NCBI GenBank assembly: GCA_905221605.1
Contig: CAJNDS010002612.1
Location: 456,126-520,125, forward strand
DNA: 64,000 nucleotides
DNA from: Symbiodinium natans
Lineage: Eukaryota > Sar > Dinophyceae > Suessiales > Symbiodiniaceae
Direction: 5' to 3'
This document shows, in pieces, positions 11,204 through 21,100 of the stretch (positions within the stretch are counted from its first letter, which is position 1; the number at the start of each line of letters is the position of its first letter). A model generated the notes under the pieces. It was not told the DNA's origin. It did not search any database and was given only the letters and a program-made list of their open reading frames with translations. A program made the position numbers and the translations under genes.

Positions 11204-12086
11204 GACAAACTCCTCATAGGCTTGAAGAGTCGAGTTTTCAATGCATGGAGCATATGCTACGGCTTTTGTTGTCGGATGGCACCGGGCAGCGTAGCTTGAA
11301 TGTTTATCCACAGCATCAAAAATATCTCGGCCGTCACAGGGGATCAATGGTCGAGACGTACAGTTGAGTTATTCAGTCGTGGCAAGTACCGGCAAGGCGG
11401 CACAGACCAAGACCTGAGTGTATGTGCGGTTTAGGGTTTAGGGTTTAGGGTTTTACTACGCAAAAGCTTTTGCCGCGAGCCTTGACATTTGAACCGTACA
11501 ACTATCCAACATAAAACCCCGGAAGAGCTACGTCCTCCCCGAACCCGAGCCTCAACCCTAAAACTCTAAACCCTAAACCCGAAACCCTAAACCCGAAGCC
11601 CTATTCTTGAGCCCTCGAGCCCTCAGCCCTCAATCTGGCTTTCAGGAGCTGCAGCAACAGCTAGCCGCCGAGGTCGGGCGGGTTAAAATTTCAGGGTTGT
11701 TAGGGCGGCCAGATGGACTGGTGTAGGGTTCAGGGTCCAGGATGAGGAGTTTTCGGTGGCCATGGGTTTGAGGGTTTACGGTTTAGGGTTTAGGGTTAAA
11801 GGGTTTTGAAGATGCCACCAGAGTAGAGCCTCCGGGGGCGCGGGGTATGCCATGGGTTTTTCGGCGGCTAGCAGAGTCAGAGGCCTGCGAGAGCAATCTG
11901 ACAGAATTTTGAGGATACTTAAGGGAGCGGGATTCACGAGGGGGTTTAGGGTTTAGGGTTTTGGCCTAGGGAACCTCAGGGAAGCTTAGGGAGCCTTAGG
12001 GAGCTGTTGCATACCAACCCGATACAGAATGGCCCCCACGCACTGTCACGCACTTTCCTAAAGCTTCTAAGCGTTGGAAGGTAAAT

Positions 12087-12144
12087 GGGTAGTTTTCTAA
12101 ATTGGGGGTCCCTTTTTAGGGACCCAAATTCAGAAAACTTCCCA
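12087..12144. repeat. short foldback hairpin
   Basis: The arms GGGTAGTTTTCTAAATT...GGGTCCC and GGGACCC...AAATTCAGAAAACT pair over about 25 bp with a loop of about six bases. It resembles a small foldback transposon or a residual inverted repeat. Confidence 0.65.
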
Positions 12145-12187
12145 AAGTCTTGGACTCTCAAACCCTACACCCCCCGTGTCCTGACCT

Positions 12188-12802
12188 TTAAACCCTAAAC
12201 CCTAAACCCTAAACCCTAAACCCTACACCCTACACCCTAAACCCTAAACCCTAAACCCTAAACCCTAAACCCTTTTGCTGCGGGATGGCGGCCATAAGCT
12301 CCCTCAAGCCCAGGGGGGTTTAAGATTGCGCCCGAAACCCCATACCCTATAAACCCCCTAAACCCCAACCAGCAGCACGCCTCACCAATCCAAGTTCTCA
12401 ATCGTAGCAGGAAGCTCATCTATTACCCTGACAGGCCCTTATTCCCTTTCTTAGGGTTTAGGTTCCCTCATAAGCCCCATTAAACCACAAGGGCACCCAG
12501 ACGCGGGCAGGTGGCGGAGCTGCGCCGCTTGCAGGCCAGTTTGTCATGGCTTTGTAGGTTTGCGCTTTAGATTTTAGAGTTGAGGGTTTAGAGTTTGGGG
12601 GTCTGGGGTGGTTTGCATAGGGCCTTCGTGTTTGTGTTTAATTCGGGGCCAGGGTTAGGTCTAACTATGGGGGAGGTTATGCTGGGTTCATGTTTTGTTG
12701 GTAAACCCTAAACCCTAAACCCTAAACCCTAAACCCTAAACCCTAAACCCTAAACCCTAAACCCTAAACCCTAAAGCCCTAAACCCTAAACCCTAAACCC
12801 TG
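12188..12802 (-). repeat. telomere-type arrays flanking unique DNA
   Basis: CCCTAAA arrays at 12188-12271 and 12703-12802 surround about 430 bp in which I see no gene. Confidence 0.85.
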
Positions 12803-13080
12803 AGTCCTGATGGATTCGTTGATCGCCGGCATGTCTGCTGCGGGTACATTGCTGAGAGTCCATGCGCGGCCTGTTCCTAGACTCTACTTGGAGGTTCATG
12901 GTACTTATCAACCAGTTGTAAGTGTACTTATAACTTATAACTGTACTTATAATCAGATCAGGGCACTTAGGGGGCTTCTAAGTGGGTTGTGGTTATTAAG
13001 TGCCAAGTAGGCATGTTTACCAAAGCCCCAAGCACCTTGAAAGCCGACAGATTAGAGTTCTTGGCTACAGCCCCTTTCGT

Positions 13081-13527
13081 ACCCTAAACCCCAAACCCCA
13101 AAACCAACCTAAACCCTAAAACCTAAACCCTAAACCCTAAACCCTAAACCCTAAACCCTAAACCCTAAACCCTAAACCCTAAACCCTAAACCCTAAACCC
13201 TAAACCCTAAACCCTAAACCCTAAACCCTAAACCCTAAACCCTAAACCCTAAACCCTAAACCCTAAACCTTTCGTGGGGGGCGGGGGCGGGGGGGGGGTG
13301 GAGGGGGTGGAAGCTATTTTGGGCAACTCGGCCCTCAAAAGAAGTACGGAAGCGTTCAACCCTGGGCCCTTGAGCGCAGAAGTGCTCGACCGCTGTAGCC
13401 CAGAACCCACGGACCGTCATCCTCAAGCCCTAAGCCCGAAGCCCTAAGCCCTAAGCCCTGAGCCCTAAGCCCTGAGCCCTGAGCCCTAAGCGTTAGCCCT
13501 AAGCCCTAAGCCCTAAACCCTAAACCA
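13081..13527 (-). repeat. telomere-type arrays at the copia insertion site
   Basis: CCCTAAA units at 13081-13269 and CCCTAAG/CCCTGAG units at 13426-13527. The array stops 13 bp before the copia element, and a CCCTAAA-type unit resumes just beyond its other end (23160 onward). The element therefore inserted into telomere-like DNA. Confidence 0.9.
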
Positions 13528-13534
13528 CCCAACC

Positions 13535-13540
13535 TTAAAC
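13535..13540. other. target-site duplication, left copy (TTAAAC)
   Basis: TTAAAC precedes the left LTR, and the same six bases follow the right LTR at 23160-23165. Ty1/copia elements usually make 5-bp duplications; the sixth base may be chance. Confidence 0.8.
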
Positions 13541-13841
13541 TGCTGGGCATTGGGACCAAACTCGGAACTCAGGGCTTGTGCAAAGTCAGCATCTGAGGCT
13601 TCCATGGCGTATCGATTTTTCACTCCACTTGGCCTTCTAGGCGAGTAACATATCTGCACAACCTATACAATGTGCTGCTTTGAATGGCTCCATGCCATTG
13701 TTTTTTTTTTTTGAAATACATGTTTTTCCTCACACTGGCTCAAGGTCCTTACGTAGCCCAACCCTTGGGTGTGTACAGCGGCGGGCAATCGGACCTTGTT
13801 CTTTACATGGCCTTCTTGTGAATCAACTTGACGCATCTGCA
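13541..13841 (-). repeat. 3' LTR of the copia element (301 bp)
   Basis: It begins TGCTGGGC and ends CATCTGCA on the plus strand, and is identical to 22862-23159 except for three extra T in a homopolymer. In element sense it starts TGCAGATGCG. Confidence 0.95.
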
Positions 13842-13853
13842 CTCCTCCTCATT
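13842..13853 (-). other. polypurine tract of the copia element
   Basis: In element sense the bases just before the 3' LTR read ATGAGGAGGAG, a purine-rich tract in the position of the plus-strand primer. Confidence 0.7.
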
Positions 13854-13895
13854 TTGGAGTCGAAGACAAAATGTCCTCCTTGATGCGTCCTGTAC

Positions 13896-16800
13896 TTACC
13901 CAAGCCTTGGGTCGCCGAAGGGAGTCCTATAGTACAAAGGGTAGCTCTCAGCACAGCACGAACAGTACTTGATCTTGCGCAACTTGGCCTTGTTCGCGTG
14001 CCTCAGCCCATAGCACTCTTCTCGAACGTGGATCCTGTCCCCATGCTCCGACATCACGAATGGGGTCTGGAGGCATCTGAAGTCCATTCCTTCCCTCGCG
14101 GCTCGGGCCACCGTCACGCCCTCTTCTCCATCGGGCTGTTGTGGCATCGGGGTTGTAGAAGACGAAGAAGCGGGGTGCACCTCAGCTGTTGGATCTTGAG
14201 CCCTGACACCAGGCGGATCCCTTTGCTCTCCTTCATCTTCCAGCTCTGCCAGTTCACGATGTAGAGCACGAGCGGCCTGATCTCTGATTTTCATCAGCCT
14301 TCTTGTTCTTCTCATCGCCATTTCTTCTCGATCTCTCCACACCCACGCAACCAGCACCTTCACAAACTCCCACACTCCGAGCAACGCCACTCCTCCGATG
14401 ACCACGCATACGTAGAATTCCACGCTTCCATCCACCTCCACTGGCCTCTTGAGCACTTCTTCGGCCCGTGCCCCTTGCACTGACATCATCGCAATCATCA
14501 GCGCCATGATCTTCACCACCTCTTGTCTTGACGAGATTGTTTGTACTCGCGCCCCTTCATTGCCTCCTTCTTGTAGGAAAGCCTCTGCAGGTACCATACC
14601 CCACAAATCACGGAGCACAACCAACCGAGGAGCCGGCACCGGCTTGGTACCTAAGTCTGCTGGCTGTCCTTCTCCAGGCTCATGATGTAAGGACACGCGC
14701 TGGGCCAACACTTCTTGGCGAAGGAAACGTGCTCTCACGCGGAGGTGACGTGTTTTCCACGTCCCCGGGGCCGTGCTTGCAAGCCCCAGAGCTGCAGTGT
14801 TATCGACCTTTATGGCCTGGCATACATCGCTCTGCACCTCGGTGGCCCATGCTTGGATACCCAATCCAAGCTGATGCGCGGCGATCAACTCGTACAACTC
14901 CGCTATCAGAGCTTGCCTTGTCATTCGCCATGCCACAAAGCCCCCAAATAGCGATATAGCGCTGCAGCCGAAGGATTTTCCTCCTCCTGGCGCGAAGCTG
15001 GCGTCAGAGAAAGTCTCCACCGCATGCTGCGACCCTTTGTAGACCAAACCCATTCCAGGCGTGTTGAGGAGGTAGCGACGCACGTGATGAGCCAAACGAA
15101 GAGCAGCCGTCGGGTTCCGCGTCGCCATTGCACAGACATAGCTCGTGGCAAAGCTTATGTCCGGTCTTGTTCGAGTGGCCAACCACAACAACTCTCCGGC
15201 AGCTGTTTGAGCCGCCCGAATTTGCTCCTCATCTGCTTCTCCCTCCTCCTGATCGCCCTCTTCTTCGTGCAGGATGAGGTCCTTTGTTGCGGGCACCTGC
15301 GCGGTCTTTTCGGTTTCCATGCCGTACTCCCGGATCAGGTCGGCGATGTACCCACCCTGGCTGATGTGGTACTGGATCCTTCCATCGCGAACTCGGCCTT
15401 GCACCTCCATACCGAGGTATCTCACTGGCCTCTGACCCACCCACTCCAGGTCTGAGCACTTCCATCCTTCTTCTCCATCATCACCCTTTGTCAACCAGGA
15501 GTACATCTTCATGATCTCCTCATTCCCGCCCAGGAACATCACATCGTCGACGTACACGATCATCATCGCAATGGTCTCTGTCTCGTCATCCATGGGAACC
15601 AATCTCCAAACCGCCGGATCCGTTTCCATCTGGACGAACCTGCATTCTCTTTGTCCCACATGGATTCTGGCCCTTCTTATCCGGCGATCACGAAAGTTGC
15701 CCCATAGTCTCGGCGCCTCCTTCAAGCCATAGAGGAGCCTCTCGACCAGATATGCGGTGTTCGGTGGGGCGCACCCTGCATCCACAATCACCTTCGGGAT
15801 CGTTATGGCGTACCGCACGCTGGACTCCGACATTGGGGTTAGAGTGAACGCCGATGCGATGTCTGTGATTGCTGCCCCCCAGTTTCTTTGTGCAGCGAAT
15901 GCTAATCCGCACCTCAAGCTTTCCGCACTGGCGGCCGTCGTGAACACCTCCGTCTCGCCCTTGATGTAGTTCCCGCAGATCACCAGCCTCGACTTCCTTT
16001 TGAACAATCCGGCGTCTCCGTTGCCCTCAAGGACCTCTTCCCCCTTCTTCTGGGTTACGTGCTCCCTCTCTTGCTCCGCCTGGTCTGCGATCGCTGCCAC
16101 ATCCGGAGGCTTGACCGTATGCACCGTCTTGGCCGGCACCAGCGTAATTTCTCCCCGATCTTGCATTCGCTTTGCTTCTGGGAGGGGAATCGGAACCAAC
16201 GTCCCATTTCCTTCCAGGTGCGTGACCTCTTTCATGATGCTTGGCACCCACTTGGGCAAATTCGCCTTAACCTCGGGAAGGGCGACCGTGTGTGTCACAG
16301 TGAGCGGCTCCTTCAATTCCTTCAAGATCCCCTCCACGTTCTCCGTGGTGACATCTGTTGCCATTTTTGCTAAACGAACCTTCACGTCGTTGATCGCCTT
16401 TACCGACCGCTCATTCTTCTCACCCACGTCCTCCGTCAGGATCTCTTGCACGAAGTCCAATTCCTCTTCTGCATCCATGACCTTCTCATTCATCATCTCG
16501 TCCACTTCTTCACCTTCATCTTCTCGCTGATCAGCACATTTTGCCTCTTCAACGATCAACGCCCTTAGCGCCATTGCCCTTTCTTCCAGCCACAATCTCT
16601 CTTCTTTCCCCAAAGGCAGCGTTGGTACTGGTTCCTCGACCTTCTCCTTGCCCTTGTCTTCTTCTGGCTGGTATCGCAACGACCAATTCGTTCTCAAGCT
16701 GACTCGCCCTCCCGGGATCACCAACTCATCCTCCCTGGTTCCACCAAGCTCTTGGTCTCCCATTGCATGAGGTCGACAATCGATGGTCTCGTCCTTGGCG

Positions 16801-18188
16801 AGCTGCTCTAAAGGCCAACAACCAAGTCTTCGCAGGTAGTCAACCTTCTCTGGCTCCAGCTTGCACGCGGCGGCGATTGTAAAGCCCACAACCAGTATTC
16901 TGGGACCCTTTTCTCCAAGTACTGGCTCATGTAGACGTGAAGGATTTACTTCCATTGGCCCCTTCATCTCGAAGATCTGGCCCGGCACCTCCTTCCCATT
17001 GAATCGCCGCGCCTCATACTTCCCCTTGAACTCATCTCCGACCTTCATTTCCTGCCACACACCGCTGCCCTTCGTCACATTCAGCGGCGATACCAAGTTG
17101 CTTGTTCCCTTCATGTTGTAGCTGTCCCGGTGGATAGGCATCACGGCATTCTTCACCAGGGCCATCGAAGTGAAGGTCTCTCCGGGAAAATCATGTCGAA
17201 GCAACGCAGCGGCAGTTCGAACGTCCTCCTCATACTTCATAGTGGCGTTGGTCACGTTTACGATTCCTCCATGTTGGTAAGCCCCAAGCGTCACATACGC
17301 CACATCCTCGTCAGCCTCCGAAGTTTCGCGTAGCTGTGGTCGCTTGGCCACAGCTTCTTTGCTGGTCCAAATATCTGACCCCAAAAGCCTCTTCACCAGC
17401 TGCTCCCTCGACATGTCCTGGTAGCCCTTCAGCTTTCTCACTTCTGGGTCACTCAAGGTCATCTTTCCCCTCACTCTTCTCGAAGGCTCCACCCAATCCA
17501 CGGCATACTCCGGGGCAACCTCTTCGTACTCATCATCTCGAACAAGCCTTACATGTAGTGTCCGAAGCCACGTTCCATTTTCCAACAACACCACATGTCC
17601 TTCACGCACATCTTCGGTCGGGCCTAGGTACGTTCCTTTTTCCCACCTTGGGTCAAATGGGCCATGGGTCTTCTTCGACTTGATCCACACCACCGACCCA
17701 AAACGGATCTTTCTCATAGGCCTCGCCAACATCCTGCGGTTGTGAGCGTCGCAGGCTTCCTTCATTGCGCACGGCCAGAACTTCTTCTCGATACCGGCCG
17801 CCCCAAGCAACAATCTAGCCTTTGACTTCAACCACTTCACGCCTCCTTCCACCACAGAGTTCTGAGACGGCGCACACCCCTCCGTGAATGTCTGGAAGAT
17901 GTCTCTCTCTCGACACCAACGGCGCAAAGGTTGCGTTCTGAACTCCTTGGCTCTATCCGAATGGATTCTGGCAAGCGGCATCCCCCATGACTTCAAAGTG
18001 ACATAGATGTCTTGTACCGCCTCCAACACTTCTTTTCCGCGATGTTTCTCCAGCGGGATAGCAAACCTCAGGATCTGGAACTCATGGGGCTTCTTCAGGT
18101 CACCAACGAGTTTTTTCCATTCCTTTTCGCTTGCTTCTTCACCCTCGACCAGGTCGTTCGCTTCATCTCCCTCCTCCTCATCTTCCAT
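13896..18188 (-). CDS. copia Pol: integrase C-terminal part, possible dioxygenase, RT, RNase H, membrane tail
   Basis: The frame has 1430 codons from ATG 18188 and is open further upstream without an ATG. It is therefore the continuation of the Gag-Pol frame and has no start of its own. Residues 1-200 are the integrase core with D77 and E113 (spacing D-x35-E). Residues about 300-440 contain H353-R-D355 and H420 with R430, a pattern like 2OG-Fe(II) dioxygenases. Residues 620-960 are copia RT, with TDIASAF, LLYGLKEAPRLW and YVDD (880-883). Residues 1050-1180 are RNase H (SDAS, AELYEL, VDNTAAL, PADLGTKP). A hydrophobic segment lies at about 1258-1282, followed by a C-terminal Cys/His cluster (HVREEC...CSCC). 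The domains are clear except for the dioxygenase, which is inferred. Both key acidic residues of RT motif C are intact. Confidence 0.93.
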   Translation of the reverse strand: MEDEEEGDEANDLVEGEEASEKEWKKLVGDLKKPHEFQILRFAIPLEKHRGKEVLEAVQDIYVTLKSWGMPLARIHSDRAKEFRTQPLRRWCRERDIFQTFTEGCAPSQNSVVEGGVKWLKSKARLLLGAAGIEKKFWPCAMKEACDAHNRRMLARPMRKIRFGSVVWIKSKKTHGPFDPRWEKGTYLGPTEDVREGHVVLLENGTWLRTLHVRLVRDDEYEEVAPEYAVDWVEPSRRVRGKMTLSDPEVRKLKGYQDMSREQLVKRLLGSDIWTSKEAVAKRPQLRETSEADEDVAYVTLGAYQHGGIVNVTNATMKYEEDVRTAAALLRHDFPGETFTSMALVKNAVMPIHRDSYNMKGTSNLVSPLNVTKGSGVWQEMKVGDEFKGKYEARRFNGKEVPGQIFEMKGPMEVNPSRLHEPVLGEKGPRILVVGFTIAAACKLEPEKVDYLRRLGCWPLEQLAKDETIDCRPHAMGDQELGGTREDELVIPGGRVSLRTNWSLRYQPEEDKGKEKVEEPVPTLPLGKEERLWLEERAMALRALIVEEAKCADQREDEGEEVDEMMNEKVMDAEEELDFVQEILTEDVGEKNERSVKAINDVKVRLAKMATDVTTENVEGILKELKEPLTVTHTVALPEVKANLPKWVPSIMKEVTHLEGNGTLVPIPLPEAKRMQDRGEITLVPAKTVHTVKPPDVAAIADQAEQEREHVTQKKGEEVLEGNGDAGLFKRKSRLVICGNYIKGETEVFTTAASAESLRCGLAFAAQRNWGAAITDIASAFTLTPMSESSVRYAITIPKVIVDAGCAPPNTAYLVERLLYGLKEAPRLWGNFRDRRIRRARIHVGQRECRFVQMETDPAVWRLVPMDDETETIAMMIVYVDDVMFLGGNEEIMKMYSWLTKGDDGEEGWKCSDLEWVGQRPVRYLGMEVQGRVRDGRIQYHISQGGYIADLIREYGMETEKTAQVPATKDLILHEEEGDQEEGEADEEQIRAAQTAAGELLWLATRTRPDISFATSYVCAMATRNPTAALRLAHHVRRYLLNTPGMGLVYKGSQHAVETFSDASFAPGGGKSFGCSAISLFGGFVAWRMTRQALIAELYELIAAHQLGLGIQAWATEVQSDVCQAIKVDNTAALGLASTAPGTWKTRHLRVRARFLRQEVLAQRVSLHHEPGEGQPADLGTKPVPAPRLVVLRDLWGMVPAEAFLQEGGNEGARVQTISSRQEVVKIMALMIAMMSVQGARAEEVLKRPVEVDGSVEFYVCVVIGGVALLGVWEFVKVLVAWVWRDREEMAMRRTRRLMKIRDQAARALHRELAELEDEGEQRDPPGVRAQDPTAEVHPASSSSTTPMPQQPDGEEGVTVARAAREGMDFRCLQTPFVMSEHGDRIHVREECYGLRHANKAKLRKIKYCSCCAESYPLYYRTPFGDPRLG
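16868..17290 (-). other. possible 2OG-Fe(II) dioxygenase domain inside copia Pol
   Basis: Between integrase and RT lies a segment with HRD, a glycine-rich middle, then 'SRLHEP' and a basic residue before a hydrophobic strand (PRILVVGFT). The HxD...H...R order and spacing fit the metal- and 2-oxoglutarate-binding residues of the double-stranded beta-helix dioxygenases (AlkB and TET/JBP belong to this fold). I see the motif only; the fold is inference. Confidence 0.4.
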
Positions 18189-18189
18189 T

Positions 18190-21100
18190 TCAAACCAGTC
18201 CTCCTCCTGATCCCTTTGTGGACCAACTGCTTGTGGAACGCCTGGTGAATCTGGATCGACTGCTTGCGGAACGCCTGGTGAATCTGGAGCGACTGCTTGT
18301 GGAACGCCTGGTGAATCTGGATCGACTGCTTGTGGAACGCCTGGTGAATCTGGATCGACTGCTTGTGGAACGCCTGCTGACTGCTTGTGGAACTTCTCCT
18401 AAAGGGATGTCTTGATCCTTGGGGACAGAGTAACCCTTCGGGTAGATGTAGGTCCCAGCAAGCACAAACCTGTACTTTCGCCCCTTCTTCTCGTCTATGC
18501 CCAGGTCTCTGAAAGCTCCCGCGACATCTAGGCTCAAGACGTAGGCGTCACGATGCAAGACCTTACGTGCCGGTCGTCCCGATCCTGAAGCCGCCAGGCA
18601 AACTGCACAGTCCCGGCGATAAGGCCAGTGACCAGCATCGAGGTGATCCTTCCATCCAGCCGCTTCCTTTGCCGTCATCGCCCTCAGCTGCGCTGTTCCT
18701 TCCCACAGATGCCGTTGAAGTAGCGCCCGAGCAATTTCCTTGCGAAATCCAGGTGCCCACACTGCCATTGACGCCGACGAGGTAGGCCTTGGGGTCTCCC
18801 GTCGCGTGTCCCGAGCCCGGAGGTTCATCTGCATGTTCGCCAGGAATGCCGTTGGCTTTCGTTGCTCATGACCATACGCTCCTTGATCAAACTGGTACTT
18901 GACAAGCCCCAGCACCTCCTCCAGCTCTTCCATCAGATGCGTCCTCCACACCGAAGGGCATAGCGACCACAGCTCGTTCCTCTCATCCAGAAATTCCCGC
19001 GGATCATCAGGGTGCTCAAAACCAAACCCCACCTTGTCGAACGTCCATTGATCGACCTCGTCCTCTTCCAAGCTCGCCTCCGCCACCAGCCACAGCCAGA
19101 CCATCCTCAAAATGAGGCGATTGTCTGCCTTCACCATTTCACGATCATCAGGCCCAAGGTTCGGCAACCCCCACAAGTGCTCTGCCGATCTCACCGGCTT
19201 GGGCATCCTTGTACTTTCAGCACCAGTGTCCCGATACCTCAGGAGGGAGAACGTCCGGCATGGGGGGCCACCGATCACGGCCTTGATCTTTCTCTGCATT
19301 GCGGCCCACAACAGCAGCGCGTACACTTCCTTGTTGAGCAAGTCCCATCCCGTGGCGATATCGACCTCCAAGATCTCACCAGCCACATGCCTGATAGGGT
19401 CCCCTTTGACGCCTCGTCCAGCGAATAGATGAACCACCCATCCTTTGGCCCTCCACAACTGTCGCCGTCTCGAGCGGTTCAACGGCATCCTCTTCAAAAG
19501 CTTCCACGCTTCCTCTGGTGTCTTGGGAATGTACTCTAGGACGTCGGTCTTGTTCTCCACTGGGACGTGTTGCATGAACGGAGCCTCAAACACCGCCCGA
19601 AGCCCATCCGCCATGTCCCCCGAACGCACATACTCCTGCAAGTACCCCTTCCACCCTCCAGGATGCTTCTGCTTTGCCGCCACGATCGCAGTTCTGAGCT
19701 CCGCGATGGACTGCATGCTCGCCTCCACCTTCTGCGACTCCAACTCTGCGATGAGCCTCAGCGCGTCGCACTCCCTCACCTCCGGACACGAGGACCGCGT
19801 GAACACCTGTATCTCCGGTCGTGAATCATGACGAAGTCTGCAACCTCGGCTGTTCCACACGAACTCGTACCCCAGGGACTTGACCAGCGAGCCCAGCGGC
19901 ACGATAGGCTGTGCCTCCTCCGCCAGTATCACCCCACTCTGAGTCTGAGGAAGGCTCACCTTCTGATCCCCTGCAAGCGTGACTTCCGCGTTAAAGCAGC
20001 TATCAAGTTCACTTCGAGACGTTGCAGGGCGTAGTGCGTGGGTTGCTCCGGAATCCAGCAGCCCCATTCTTTCTTCCTCATTGAAGGTCTTCTTCAAGCC
20101 CACGTTCTTCATGGCTGCTTCCCAGTCAACGCTCTTCTTCAGAGGTGGAAGATCATCTAGATCTCTTTCGGGGCATCGCAAGACCTTCAATGTTGGTGCC
20201 TTCTGCTGGCCCTCAATGAATGCCTTCATCATACGGTGAGCGCTCTCCAGAAGTTGCTCCACTGGCACGCCCTGAACTGGGTCTTCCATTGTTGTGCTCC
20301 CCGAACTTGACGCAGGCACAGATGTAGATGCCGAAGACGACACTTCCGCCTCCACCACCTTCTGGATCGAGGGCGTCTCCGGTGGCCCTTCTGGTTTTTT
20401 CGGCGAGCCACTTCCACTCTTCGGCGTGGATGGCGAAGGTCCTTGCTGCTCGTTCTTCACCTTGGTGGGACACGTTTTTGAGGTGTGCTGCTTACTCCCA
20501 CATGTCCAGCACCTCTCTCTCTTGTCCTTGTCCATAGCGTGCTCGAATTTGCATGCCTTGCCACGTCGACACCCTTCATCCGTGAGAAAAAACCTGCAGG
20601 GCTTCAACTGACCTCCTCCTTGGGAACCATCACGTTGAGCTCCCGGCTGATCATTCTTCCCACCGATGGCTCTCATCTTCGGGGTCGCCGGTCCATTACT
20701 GCCTGCGTCACCCCCGGCTCCACCGCCCTTCCTTGGCCCCTTCCGCATCGCCAACTGCTCAAACTCGGCCAAGTACGCCCGGTGAATCGCAAGCACGCCA
20801 TCTACCGAGGGGGTGATGTCTACCTTGAGGTGGTATCTCAGCAGCTGCATCCGAAAGGTCACTTCCGCGTTCTCCTGGAGAGGTTTGCGAACCAAGCCGT
20901 CGAGCGCCTTCAAGAGAATCGACGGATCCGGCGTGATCAACGCTAAGTCCTTCGCCCTCTGATACACCCGGTGCCATAGACGAAGCATTTCCACCGCCTC
21001 TTGAGGTGACGTGGCTCCCCCTGGTTCTTCCAACCTTTTCAGCAACTGAGACTTCTCCGTCGCTGAACCCGGGCGGTACAACACCATGAGCCGGCACAAC

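Noticed and set aside
13735-13775. Spliced-leader-like words TGGCTCAAGG and CGTAGCC in the copia LTR
   Set aside because: They are antisense to the element, in the wrong order, and only 7-10 bases long.
18190-18375. Arg/Ser-rich C-terminus of the copia Gag-Pol frame as a real RS domain
   Set aside because: It is the integrase minisatellite read in the wrong frame after an 11-bp loss.
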